Source: Corylus avellana (lineage: Eukaryota; Streptophyta; Magnoliopsida; Fagales; Betulaceae). Taken from it: a DNA stretch of 64,000 bases. Where the stretch lies: positions 48,679,385 through 48,743,384 of the forward strand of contig NC_081541.1 of assembly GCF_901000735.1 (NCBI RefSeq). The letters run 5' to 3'. This document shows, piece by piece, positions 12,101 to 24,196 of the stretch; the stretch's first letter is position 1, and every line of letters starts with the position of its first letter. Made by a program: the position numbers and the translations under genes. Under the pieces are notes generated by a model. That model was not told the DNA's origin. It did not search any database and saw nothing but the letters and a program-made list of their open reading frames with translations.

Positions 12101-12620
12101 TGATGTGGTGTTTTGTTAACATTTGATTTTCTTACGATTTTCTTATTCCACACTGATGTGTCAATCTTTTATTGGAGAGCACAAAGATCTTGATTTGTAC
12201 CAAGACCTTATAGAAATTATTTATTAAATTAACATATGTCCTTAGAACACATAGTTCTCACATTACGTCATAACTTCTACCCCGAGATAGAAATTGCTGA
12301 ATTTAAAGTAGACTTATAAGACCTACTATAATATTGTTGATATTATGAGATCATTAGAAGAATTTTGTGAAATTTCACAGATGCCGCATCCATTAGATTT
12401 CCATATAATGGACCAAATTGAAATAAAAGAGATGACTCGTCAAGCCTTTAGCCCTAATAAAATTTTCACTTAATTTTTTTTATTAAGTCAAATAAATATT
12501 TTTAGGCTAAAAAATTAGGCTTAGCCCCTCATTCATACTTTGGTCCCCCGAATGAAAAATCCTAATTCCGTCCCTGTTTACACGATATGCAGTAATGCAG
12601 AAGTCATTCCCAAAGAAGAA
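12101..12620. other. Spacer with degenerate repeat debris
   Basis: No gene seen. The stretch 12440-12575 ends with a phrase close to the one ending the 29.18-29.36 kb repeat (TTTGGTCCCCC, then TCCGTCCCTG compared with TCCATCCCTG), so a related small element may lie here. A (GAA)n run at 12617-12637 marks the start of the FRS3 downstream flank. Confidence 0.4.
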
Positions 12621-13884
12621 GAAGAAGAAGAAGAAACCTACTAACTGAACCAGAACAAGTGAACAACATGATTAAGCATAAAGAAGTTGAAGAATGACAG
12701 GGCCAACAAAAAGAAAATGCCAGTCTCCTTACTCCTTACAGAATATCAGCAATGCTCATTAGGCAAAGAGGTGGAAGTTCACAGCTTACATATACAAATA
12801 AGTTTCCAACACATGGTTACATGGAAACAAGGTATTGAGTTAGAAATATTGCTAACCAAACCTAACTAACATGCTAAAACTGAATGTGGTCAATGGAGTA
12901 GATCTAGCAAACCTAACTACAGCTAGACAATTCTGTCAATGAAACACTAACATGGTATTAACAGGGTACATGAATCTTATAAACCAGGACACACCTACAA
13001 TGCCACTATTGCTATTGCCTTTTCAAACAATGATAGGTCTGAATCAGTATAGGTCCTCAACGGAACTCATGTGAAGACTTCATCACCATTACAATGAAGC
13101 GCTGTAATAAACATCAAATCATGGCACAACATTAATCATCTTACCGTCAAACTTCATATAAAAATTTCAAAGAATAAGCATATAGAAGTCTGAACTTTTC
13201 GATTGGTTATTGATTTACATACTGCACGAGACTTTGGACGGTAACCTCATCCACCACCACATTCTTGTAGAGAGTGGAAGTGCCATTTGGCTTTTTAAGG
13301 TCATTGGGTAATGGGTATATATAACCTCTTTCGAAATTTTGATTAATAATTTTTAATGAATATAATTTCTGTAATAAAATGTTGCTGGATATAACGATCT
13401 TTCGGAGGAAATAATCCTCATGAACAAGTGTGAAAGTCCAACAGTAACATAGACTAGCAAATGAATATTGAAAAAAAAAAACTGCAATAATGTAAATGCA
13501 GCACACTCTCCAGGTAGTATAGTAATTACAATATGCAATATGTATCCAAGGGCATTAATTTTTTGAAAAGTAGTCATAAGTGTTGCTAGTTAAAACCACG
13601 GCTACTAAACTTGGTAAATTTTTATTTGATAATGTCCATCAAGTCATCCCCAACATTATGTATGGTGCATCCTTATGTGTCCGGAATTCTTTCTTTCTCC
13701 AATCATTTTGGTTCATATATACTAAGGGATATCAAAATTGATTAAGCCATATAGGCAAACTCCAAATCAGTCTTATGAGGGACTAAACAGAACTGGTCCT
13801 CAGAGAATAGCAAGATAGGAACTTGTACAAATGATGATAAATATTTAACAATTAAGAGTTCCGGGAAAAGTATGCTTACAGCTA
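12621..13884 (-). other. FRS3 3'UTR / downstream flank, nothing firmly coding
   Basis: This is downstream of the FRS3 stop on the minus strand. There is no recognised domain. The minus-strand stretch 13207-13330 is open and reads like protein (LYKNVVVDEVTVQSLVQYVN, then a stop) but has no family I know and no partner exon I can join. It may be UTR, a gene fragment or chance. Confidence 0.4.
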
Positions 13885-14953
13885 TCAAAGCTGCTCCCGG
13901 ATATAGGCCATTGATCTTAGCATGGAACCTAATGTATCTCTGGACACTTGAAATTTCACCTCTGTTTCTCCAGAAATTGTCTTTGTATCTTGGAGCTGAC
14001 CAAACACAGAGACAGAATTTCAAGAACCACTCAACACTTGAAAGTCATGCAACCATTCTAAAAAACAAAAATTGTAATCCCACATGCTCTTGGACTTTTT
14101 GAAATTGAAAATATTAAGAATTCTAAAGTCAAAATATCTCTAGATCTTTGATAGATCATATCCATGTAATTCTCAATGTTCTGGCTTCAAAATGTCTAGT
14201 TTGGTGCCAAGTCTGCCACATGTCCTTAGTCTGAGACAGACATTGACTTCCGCTAAGCAATGTTTTTTGATAGAAAATTTTGCTAAGCAATGTAGCTAAA
14301 GTATCAAAATAGAACCAAACGGAAAAAAATAAAAGACAAGCAAAACCAATGAAAGATTGCACGAGAAAGGTAAAACTGGGAAAAAAGTCCATAAGAACTA
14401 GGGACAAAAGTCAAATTACTGCTAAATGCATGACATTCTGAATAAAAATGTACATTTAAGCTGCTACAGCTCTATTATCAAAACCATAGGATGTTCCTAT
14501 ATAAGTATGATGCAACATAACTCATTATTAAATATTCTGGCTAAGAATCATACATTGAGACTGCTGAAATAAAAACAGGACTTAATTTAATAAAAGTACT
14601 ATTTATAACATCCACTTGAAGGCCCCATGTCAAGTGTGCTGTTGACGATGTGCCGTTTTGTGGAATCCAATTAGATGATAATGCGCTTGCAACTGGGCAT
14701 TGGCTCAACTGGTAAAAGGTAGGCGAGATTATGTAGGTCTCAGGTCTAAAATCTTGCTCGGAGAAAAAAAGGAAAAAGAAATGAAAAGTGCGAGTGATCC
14801 TTTGATCTTATAACATGCCTATGCATTTATACAGCACACCCTAACAGCCACCTATATCCCTTTTGAAAACATTAGCTAAGCTCTTAAGTTTCGGTACTGA
14901 TTTATTGATCTTTCTCAAGGAAAATTAGGAGTTGTTAGTAACAGGATTACCAA

Positions 14954-14994
<41 letters not shown>

Positions 14995-17900
14995 TTCTAC
15001 CCTTTATGTTTGATTTTGCTGGATTACCAATAATGATAGTAGCAGGATTACCGATATGAAATGCCATTTCATGGTGGTTTTCTGAAACCAAATGAATGTC
15101 TGTGCTACAGATTTGGCAATCCCATGAAATACTTGCACATGGTTTGCCAATTTCACACATCATTCAAAATTATGGACCATGATTGATAAAACTATTTTCC
15201 ATGTCAAATTGAAATCAATATAGATCACAAAGAAGTACCATCAAATGCTACTGAAAAAGTTTGAAGGAATATAGAGATGATGTCTGTTACTAGGAACCTC
15301 TGAAACAGCCACAAATTAGAAATCGAACTACCGACTTTGAAAGAACACCAATCTCTCCCCAAATGGACAATTTCTACAAGACAGCATTGGGATGTACTTA
15401 TCCTGTTCTTATATATATATATATATATATAAGTAAAAATGTATATATCAAAAAACCCAAAAGGGCGCAACACAATTACACAGGGGTAGAAGCGAGCACC
15501 AAGAATCGCCCAAGAAAAAACCCTAAGCTCACAAGGAGCCTCCACAAGAGACCCAAATAGACCCAAACAAAAACACCCCAAAGCCCGAAACAAACCAGGC
15601 CTAAGACCTACAAAAGCTCAATAACAGCCCTACAAACCCAAAACCCTAAGCTTACTAATATTTTTAGAAGAAAAGAAAGAAGGGAAACAGAAAATTTCAT
15701 TGGAGGCTGTGAAGTCAGAGGGGATAATGGAGACGAAAAGTAGACAATATCCATTGTAAAAATGATTACATGTGATGCATGTAAACGATATAGACAGGCC
15801 AATATTTTTTAATATTAGAGTAACTATTTCTGTTTCAAAGGAAAACAGCAAACACCTGGACACTACTGCAGGTAACCTGTACAGTTTAGTTTATCAGATT
15901 CACAGCATATTGTGTAGAGGATTCTGACACATATCAGCCAATATGTAGCAAAGGTATTCCAATTAGATGTTCATGTTTTTTTTCTTCTCTTTTTCAACTT
16001 TAACAGAGCCCAAGAAAAGATAATGCACAATCATGCCAGGCAGTGTAAACTACCACAGTTTCCATGGTGAAACGTTAATGTAACGAAACTGTAGAGCATG
16101 ATTACCTAACCAATAAAGACTAAAATTATAATTATTGCTGTAATTGCTATTAGTACCGGGTGACATAATATGAGTGCCTTTTTTGAAAACAATGCATCTA
16201 AACAGCAATTCATCATTGGTTTGTCTCCAGCAATTTGCCAGTTCACCAAAGTACAGACAACAGGAATACACAACCACTGAAGAAACGACCGAAGACACAA
16301 AATTCACTAAATTCTCCTTTTTGTAATTTCATTGAGTGAAGCAAACAAGTAAACAAGAACAAGCATAATCTCACATGTGACAATATTAATTATATCAATG
16401 TATAATAAACCATTAGCTCATAAGGCTCAACACTCCCAATATGTCAATGCGGTACCAAAGTTCACTACTATCCTAGCAAGTTGTGGTCAGGAGTTAGATC
16501 AGGATTATCTTACCAAAATGTGGTAGACTTTCATTCCCAAACACTAAATTTGACCATCCAATACTTTTCTTATAGTCTTTCCTTTTTGGCCTTGATTGAA
16601 AGGAAAGACATTTGAAAATAATTTATGACTATTGTAGAGTATGAGTGTTCATGGAAAAGATAACTCGAGCTATTCTAACTACAGACCACCCTCACTATTC
16701 TAAATTATAATTGAACACTCTACATAAACTGTAAATAAGTCTATCTCCACTGTACCACATTGCAGGGTAAGTGGCATACAACATTAACATTCCTATTCCA
16801 AGTAACACAGTTATCCACCTTCTAGGTAAAATACGCTGAGTTCTTACTAAAATTGAACAGAGTGATGAAAGAACTTAATATAACAATTTCGTATATCCTT
16901 AAAAGGGATTATGTACCTTTAAATTTATAACAGCGACTCTATTGGCTGGTGTTGATAGCTGCTGACTGATGTAGGCCATGGATCTCAGCATAGGCTCAAG
17001 TGTGATCCTTGTTACCCTAAATTGTACCTCTGTCTCTCCGGACGGGTTTTTGCCATAATCTTGCAGCTAAAGCATAGTTAAAGGAAATTACAAAAAGAAT
17101 GATGAGAACATTAAGAGCAATGTATTTTAGCAATCCTTCTCAGCTATTATGCATTTCGAGCACAGAGAACAAGTCAATGTAATATTGTTACAAGGTTAAA
17201 GGTATGATGTAGATTCCAAAAAATATTAAACGGGTTCTTCAAGGATAGGACTAAACCCTTCCAAAATATAGGATACATTCATTTCCACTTTTCAGTTCAT
17301 CATATTTCACTATCTTTCCTTTCTTTGGTAATATTTCAACCTAAGACCTAGTTCACCTACCCCAACTCCCACACAATATTCAATATTAAATAGAAATTAA
17401 ATTGGTCAAAAACAATTGAAGACCACTAGTGGGAGAGAGAAATAAACAAAAGTTGTCAGAATATAGAGAATACAGATGCATACCTTCAAGTTAATGACAG
17501 CTACTTTACCAGGTGGTGTAGAATTCTTACTTTCTATCACCCAAGTCATGGACTTGAAACAAGTCATAACCACCTAAATAAATAATTGAGCCATCATGAA
17601 AGTATATTCAAAACTTCCTATCAACAATAATTTGCTAGATCTTGGGTGATTCATACCGTGTTATCAGGATTGCCACCATCATGTTGAATAGACACAGGAG
17701 CCATACTCGGCTGGTTCAAATCTGCAATAGGAACTCCCTTGTCATTAAGATTAAAGCGATGTGGAATTGCTTCTTGCCAAGGCCATAATGATGGAGCCAT
17801 CTCGGGAATTAATGTAGAGGTTTTCCTGTTGCTGTCTTCCTGACCATTTCCACTAGCATGAGAAGTAGGAGGTGTGACTTTAGCAACATTTTTCTTCACA

Positions 17901-19885
17901 ACAGCAATTTTTCTCCCACCCTCCCTTAGAGCACTCAATGCTGCATTATAAGTCTCAATAGAAATTGACCCTTCTTCTGCGTATTTAATGGCTTCCTGAC
18001 ATAAACTGTTGAAGCGCAAGGTGAGAGTCTCAATACCTTGTGAATCTGCATTTTGTTCATCAAGTCCAACACCGGATTTGGAATTCCTTGTCCATCGCTT
18101 CAAGATGTAATGTGATGGAAGGGTAAGAACATTTGTTACGGTGAAGACAGTCAATATATGTCTACAAAGTACGCCAGAGTATTCAAACATCTGACAGCTG
18201 CAGGAGGCTTTCATCTCAGAAACATCTAAATTGACCATGTAAGCCTTGTGATCATGTTCATATTTTGCAACCCTGTATTTACTGACAACCCCATCACCCT
18301 CAATATTATTTGCAGTGTACACAAAAGTCTCAACCAACTCATCCTGAAACTTTGCAAAAACTTTTCTGGTATAGAGGTTTGCTGCTTGTTGTTCCATTGG
18401 TGATGGAGTCTTCAGTACTGGTGTGGTGCAAATGGTATCGTAATCAGCTTCTATTTCTTTTTCTAATGAATGTTCCAGGGCTCTTTCATACTGCTTAAAG
18501 AACAGAGGTATGGTTGTCTGCTGATTCACATAACCATCAAAAAAGGAGCTAACACCTTGGTTTGAAGAAAGTGCAGCAAAGAAAGTGCCACGGAAATATA
18601 CTGGGGCCCACTGCTTGCGAGCATGATACACTGCCTGAAGCCACTCATTTTTTTGTAGATCATATTTATCAAGGAGAGTGGCCCAAGATGATTCGAAATC
18701 CTCAATTGTCTCAGAAAAGTTGATGCAGCTATACAGCTCTCCATAGAAGGAAGGGTGAGCAAGGTAAACATGAGCCAATCTTTCTTGGCCTTCTCTTAAG
18801 ATGTGCCATTTGCAAATACAGTGACGAGTTTCTGGAAAAACCTGAGCAATCGCAGCTTGTATGGCTCTATCTTGGTCTGTGGTTATAGAAACAGGAGGCC
18901 TATTATTCATTGCAGATAGCCATGTTTTGAACAGCCAAGTAAAGGAAGACTCAGACTCATCTAGAAGTAAAGCACAACCAAACAACACCATCTGACCATG
19001 ATGATTTACACCTGTAAAGGGAGCAAATGGGACCTGGTACTGATTTGGTCTATACATTGTGTCAAAAGTTACTGCATCACCAAAGTTGTTATAAGCATTC
19101 CTTGATCTTGCATCAGCCCAAAAGACATTACTCATGCGGTTATCATCATCCAGCTGTATTGCGTAATAGAAGCCAGGGTTTTCAGCCTGCATCTTCTTGA
19201 AATAGTTTAGAAGATTTTGAGCATCTCTACCAAGGGTCCTCTTTATGGTCGAAGGTCTAATGTAGTTCACATGCCCAATACTTCTGGCAGGGTGATTTGG
19301 CTCTACAGGGGAGGCACTCCTAACTACATGATTTGGTTCAAAAGATAAACTATTGCCATCCATGGAAACATAAACATCACTAGTAGCATCCAACGTTTCA
19401 ACCACATTCTTGGTAGTACCAGCAAAATGCCTACGGGGTCGAAGGTGATGGAACTTACTAGGAGACACCATGGAATGGTTATGGTCCTCAACAAATTTTG
19501 TTACAACCCAAATGTTTGAATCCTTCCTCTCGATCCTAATCATAGCATTGCAGCTTTCTACATTCTTCCTTTTAAAAACCTCTCTGGTGCATGCAAATTC
19601 CCATGTTACAATTGGGCCATCAGGCTTAGTACGACTGAACTGGCCAACATGGGTGCTAAAACCCACACGCCTGGCATATGCATCATAGAAAGTCTTTGCC
19701 GCATCTTCAGATTCGAACTCCATGCTCACGTGTGGTGTAGCAGTCATATCATCCTCCTGATCTATTACTTCTCTCCCTGTAGAATTCTCAGTTGCATTCT
19801 GATTTTCACCGTTGTCGGGTTCACCATTTCCAGGAACATAATCTTCCCTATTGTTTCCTTCAACATCTACTACTTCAATATCCAT
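13885..19885 (-). CDS. FRS3: FAR1-RELATED SEQUENCE 3-like transcription factor
   Basis: Domesticated Mutator-transposase family; FHY3/FAR1 members bind DNA and activate light-response genes, while FRS3 is little studied. I read four coding exons on the minus strand: 19885-17657, 17573-17484, 17066-16917 and 13995-13885. All are GT-AG and phase 0, giving 859 aa, close to about 850 for Arabidopsis FRS3. There is a FAR1 zinc-finger DNA-binding domain at residues 66-140 ([11 protein letters not shown] to VEDHNHSM). The MULE transposase-derived core lies at about 225-370 ([28 protein letters not shown]). A SWIM finger is at 562-576 ([15 protein letters not shown]). The three small exons encode a diverged repeat, [11 protein letters not shown] plus GETEV plus MLRSMAYI, matching what I recall of FRS3. 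The ATG at 19885 is the first in frame. The last intron is 2.9 kb and TE-laden. Confidence 0.9.
14685..14785 (+). mobile_element. tRNA-derived SINE-like fragment in FRS3 intron
   Basis: The sequence CATTGGCTCAACTGGTAAAA resembles a degenerate pol III A box. About 40 bases on, GTCTCAGGTCTAAAATC resembles a weakened B box, and an A-rich tail begins at 14763. This layout is usual for plant tRNA-related SINEs. The copy is old and not a functional tRNA. Confidence 0.5.
14957..14990. repeat. (GA)n microsatellite
   Basis: About 16 perfect GA units in the last FRS3 intron. Other perfect dinucleotide runs in the window are (TA)n at 9977-10000, 15410-15431, 21429-21453, 38602-38623 and 53876-53893, and (GA)n at 20966-20987, 48160-48191, 57736-57755 and 57908-57931. 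Confidence 0.95.
15410..15660 (-). mobile_element. 5'-truncated LINE 3' end in FRS3 intron
   Basis: Read on the minus strand, this block is G/T-rich with repeated GGGTTT-like phrases (TTTGGGTCTATTTGGGTC, GTGTTGCGCCCTTTTGGG). It ends TTTTTTGATATATACATTTTTACTTATATA. That terminal phrase is typical of plant L1 3' ends. There is no ORF. It fits a short 5'-truncated insertion. Confidence 0.6.
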
Positions 19886-21060
19886 TCCAATTGAGCGTAC
19901 GACAAAAGCACCGCTGTGGTGTCTTCTGGAGGACTACAAAAAATTCCTCATGGTCATCCCACTCGAGGCAAAAGTTAATACATAGCAAAAGGTTGAAACA
20001 TCCTGCATCATGTACCTCTATAAGTCATTGGCAAAGCACAACATTATTCTAAAGAAAACCATTGAACAAAGAAAAATAGATTCGCGGAAAAACACCCAAT
20101 CCGCATAACATTCATGTTATTGGGACCCTGATATTCAAATTAGCAGAACCAATTGCATTCTACACCCATGGAATTAGAACCATAAACGCCAGTTCCATAT
20201 AAATATTCATTCTTATTACTCTGACAATTACTTTCAGCACCAATTGCAGAACCAATTGCATTCTACACCTATGGAATTAGAACCATAAACGCCAGTTCCA
20301 AACAAATATTCATTCTTATTACTCTGACAATTACTTTCAGCTGTGTTTCCAAAGGTAAAATTTTCTGCCTTTCAATCTTTCTACTTTTTACCAAAAAACA
20401 CAAAATTTGCTTCAAGAATCAAAACATAAGTAAGAATATTCAAGTCTCTGACAGAAGCAATAACAATACGCAAATGCTTCCGTATACACAATTACGCATT
20501 GTAACTTCAAACAGTAACACTCACAGCACTTAACAAAAATTGCCCAAAAAGTATAAAAAACAAATAAAATGTCAAAGCAATTAAATCCCAAGTCTTTATT
20601 TCAAAACATTCCAAAATTTCCATCCCAACACGACAATTTCGGTCCCAACCTTCACTTCTAAATTCAGTTTCCAAAAGAACGCCGAATGTGTTGCCAAAAA
20701 AAAAAAAAAGCCTACCCATTTTGAAAAACTAAACGAATCCCACTTCTTGAGATTTAGAGACAGAAAATGAGATCAAAGAAACAAAAATAAATAAAAAAAT
20801 AAAAACACACCTACGTGTTGCCAAGGAAGAACCCAATTGAGCACGGTTTTGGGACTGTACTTGCTTCTTTTCAGTGTTTAGTGGGTCAAGTACGTTATCG
20901 GTTTCGGGTTTTCAGGTTTTTAGCGGAGAGCTCCAATCTCAGGAACCAGCTCATGATGAGCTTTGTGAGAGAGAGAGAGAGAGAGAGTACAACGAGAACA
21001 CAGAAAGAAACTCTTCGTTTGTTAATAATAATGCCCTTTTTCGTTTTCTGTTAATGTTTT
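19886..21060 (-). promoter_or_regulatory. FRS3 5'UTR, probable 5'UTR intron and promoter
   Basis: Upstream of the FRS3 ATG on the minus strand, a good acceptor (TTTTTTGTAG, exon resuming at 19933) pairs with a donor (CAACAC then GTAGGTGTG, exon ending at 20815). This predicts an 881-bp 5'UTR intron at 19934-20814, common in the FAR1 family. A (GA)n run at 20966-20987 would lie in the leader or core promoter. The transcription start is not identified. Confidence 0.5.
20143..20341. repeat. Direct tandem duplication, 103-bp period
   Basis: The segment 20143-20238 (starting GCAGAACCAATTGCATTC) is repeated at 20246-20341 with only a few mismatches (ACACCCATGG compared with ACACCTATGG; CATATAAA compared with CAAACAAA). 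It lies inside the inferred 5'UTR intron of FRS3. High identity points to a recent event. Confidence 0.95.
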
Positions 21061-21720
21061 CACCACAACCTTTTTACTATTTACACGTAAGCACGGTTTT
21101 TTTACAACTGGGCCTAGGTCGGGTCTTAGAAGGCCCAATCCTCACCAACCTTAAATGGCCCACTCTCTATTTGGATTGCTTTTGACATAATCAAAATTCT
21201 TTAAAGAGTTTAATCAATAAGGACAGCTGGACAGAACATGTCTTTTACATCCTCCAATAAAGAGATCCTAAAGAGCCTATTTGATAGGGCTGATCAAATG
21301 GAAGGGTTATAACCGCTCCGTTAATTGCTAATCGTTAATCGTTTTGGTAAGCGATTATTAAAAATCGCTAATTGTCTGTTAGCGAATTTAGGGGTAAGGA
21401 AAAACAGTTATAACCGCTAATCGCCTTCATATATATATATATATATATATATAAATTTTTTCATTTGCATTTGGATTATGGATTTGGGCTATTTATGACT
21501 ATGTATGTGAAATATATAATGTGGTATGTGATGTTTTGAGCTAAACCTTATTCAAAAATATTGACTGGCCCAAAAAACATGTTTTTTTTTTTTTTGGAAA
21601 CATTTTGGCCTTAAACCCTTAAAATAAACTAAAAAATAAGCCAATCTCATAAAATAAGCCAAAAAAATAGGTCCATTAAGGCCCAAAACACTTAAAAAAA
21701 GCTAAAAGTCCATATACAGT
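21061..21720. other. Spacer with degenerate DNA-transposon remnant
   Basis: There is no gene. The stretch 21300-21425 repeats the phrases CGCTAATCG, TAATCGTTAATCG and TAACCGCTAATCG on both strands, as in termini of small DNA transposons. A (TA)n run follows at 21429-21453. The part 21545-21720 has AAATAAGCC repeats. Confidence 0.4.
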
Positions 21721-21965
21721 AAGAACATGTTTGAAATTACGTTTGAGAAATAGATCTTTTAAGTCAAAGAAATCTTTTGGACAAAAGCTTTATTTTTAAA
21801 CTTTTACCAAAAGTGCGTTTTGACTATTTTTAGGCTTTTTGAACCCTTAAAAGTGCTTTTAATTTTTTTACTAAACGAGTATTTTTTTTTTCTTTATTCA
21901 AACGGACTTTTTGAATATTAAAAAACACTTTTAGACTTCTCAAACGTAATCTCAAATATGCCCTA
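21721..21965. mobile_element. MITE, copy 1 of a family also at 25.7 kb
   Basis: The left end ACATGTTTGAAATTACGTTT and the reverse complement of the right end, GCATATTTGAGATTACGTTT, are inverted repeats of about 28 bp. The interior phrases (TCTTTTAAGTCAAA, TTTATTTTTAAACTTTT, CCAAAAGTGC) recur in the same order at 25682-25880. There is no coding content. Confidence 0.75.
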
Positions 21966-22990
21966 AATATATCTCATTCAAGGAAGAGTGTGCTCATAGC
22001 GGCAGTCTAGCAGATGTTTAAAATTCACTTCGCATCTGATTTTGGTCTGTCTACATGGATTACGAGCAAGCGAAGAAATATTCGGCTCTGCTTATGATTT
22101 TAAATCATATCATTATTTTTCAAATTAAATGCTTATTACTTTAATCATCGAAGTAGTTATCACTTCACTATTTGTTATGTTTTACAATATCTTGAAACTG
22201 ATAAATGCTGATGTGATAAAATTGTACATGATACTTGATAGAATACCCTAAAAATCTATAGGATCTTTTCCCGAAACTTTGATCAAATCATTTAGGCTCA
22301 TTTGTTTCGGGATAAAATAATTTTTAAAATATATTTCTCAATTTTCGTTTTGGCCAATTTTTTTTTTTTTTTTTACAAAATGTTTTCCTTATATAAAACC
22401 ATAAGCCATTTTTCGAATTTGAACTTTTTATTCTTAAATCGCCAGACCATTGCCAAACCATGGACAAAACCCTATTGGAACTTTGCTGGAACTCAATATG
22501 TTAATTTCGTTTACATTAATATTTTATGTTCTACATAAAAATTGATTTTTATATGTTAATATGATTGAATGAAAATATTTATAAAAAAAAAAAAAAAAAT
22601 TGTGATTTTTCGTACACGCCAAACGCCAAAAAATATATTTTGCTTAGCCGTCACTTCATGTAATTTTGGTCAAACAGCCTTAACAGTCAGTTTATGTATT
22701 TTGATCATATTATCGATATGAAACACTTAAATGAGTGGTTTTTTTTATTATTATTATTTTTTATCCATTTTGCCTCAATTCCTTGATATAATCTCGGTTT
22801 GAGAAGAGTTGTGATTCTATTGCAAACCCACTACACCACTCAACGTCATATCTCTAATATAAGTCTTATTTTTATATACTCAATCCATTGACTTTAAAAG
22901 AAGAGTAGATTTTAAACATTTCATGGTTGTGGCTCGGTCAGTTTCTTTGAAGTATAATTAGAAAAAAAAATTGAAATGTAATATTTTCTC
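21966..22990. other. AT-rich spacer with a second MITE-like block
   Basis: No gene. The block 22290-22680 begins CATTTGTTTCGGGATAAAATA and ends with sequence containing CGCCAAACGCCAAAAAATAT. This resembles the CGTTTGTTTCG-type element at 30.78-31.85 kb, though its right end is poorly preserved. Confidence 0.4.
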
Positions 22991-23059
22991 GATTAAAAAA
23001 ATGAAACACGTGATTGTTTGCTTAATATATGTTCTTTGTATATCTATTATTCTAATCGT

Positions 23060-23290
23060 ATATTTCACTTGACAGCCACGAAATGGACAGGATTTCCTAC
23101 TCTTAAGGATCTGAGTTTACATATTTTGCTTCATGTTGAGTCTAGCAACTTGAAAAATGCTTACAACTGGCTTTCAGACATGATTAGGATCATGAAGATA
23201 AAGATGGTCGGACTTTGGAGGATCGAAAGAACGGTTTCCGGCGAGGCAAAGGGACACCAAAACTTTAAGGATGTGATGTGAAGTTGTCTG
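23060..23290 (+). pseudogene. Unidentified coding-like fragment
   Basis: A GC-richer stretch amid AT-rich spacer reads as protein in one frame (KWTGFPTLKDLSLHILL, then NLKNAYNWLSDMIRIMK) to a stop at 23279. I see leucine-rich character faintly like plant F-box/LRR proteins but no diagnostic motif. No start or partner exon is evident. It is probably a gene fragment. Confidence 0.25.
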
Positions 23291-24196
23291 GTAAGCTGCT
23301 TTTGATATACCCAGGATGACTTTTGCTTTGCCTTGAATATTATGAACATGATTATTTTCTTTAATTATATACTAGGGTGATCGATTATCATGATCATTAA
23401 TCAAACTACTATGAAATAGGCATAGGGCATCATAGATCACTTTATGGTTGTTTGGTAACCACTTTGTCAAGTCCATGACAAGAAAAAATAACAACAAAAA
23501 ATAAAATAATAATTGTCTTAACAAAGTTTTATATTTGTTTATAAGAAATTTCAAGAATTTGCGGTTATGTTTCGGAACCGTCTTGAAGTTGAGTAATGAT
23601 ATAAGGAGGACTAGAGTTCTCACAAATGTAATGTAGCTTTTAAATTAATCATTGAATTTGAAACAATCATTATTGAATTTCGATCTATTAGAAATTTTAA
23701 AAATCACATCACATTTGAGAGGATTTTAGGAAGATTCTAATCCTCTTTAATCGCTCAATCTTTCTTCTATTTCGAATAATATTCGCTAGTTTATTGATTA
23801 AAGAATTAGTAGTAAGCTGTTTAATGTGTAACTACTTATTATTAGAAGTTTTTATCTCTTTTTATGATATTTTCAATTAATTTTTTATAATCAAACCTAA
23901 TTATCTACTTTGTAAGAAAGAATTAAAAAAATTACATAAAAATTAATATTTAAATAAAATAATAAAAATGAATAGCTAAAATGGTGCTCTAGAAGACTAG
24001 GTAGTTAAAATAGGCAAAAATAAGTTTACTGATCTGGATGTATGAAATAGAGCATGTTGCATGATATTTCATTGTATGGTATTGAAAGCTTCCTTATTTT
24101 TTTGTGCATCTATGGTTGACCCTCAAGTTGTGATCAAGAGGAAGTTTGCAGAGACGAAATTAGAAGGGAATTTTGCACAAACACAGAGAGAATTGA

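Noticed and set aside
11648..12122. Minus-strand open frames at 11.65-12.12 kb as genes
   Set aside because: They lie within mirrored arms and minirepeats of an inverted-repeat element and have no family resemblance. Kept as element interior only.
14685..14785. A tRNA gene
   Set aside because: Only degenerate A and B box phrases with an A-rich tail. No acceptor stem or anticodon arm can be drawn.
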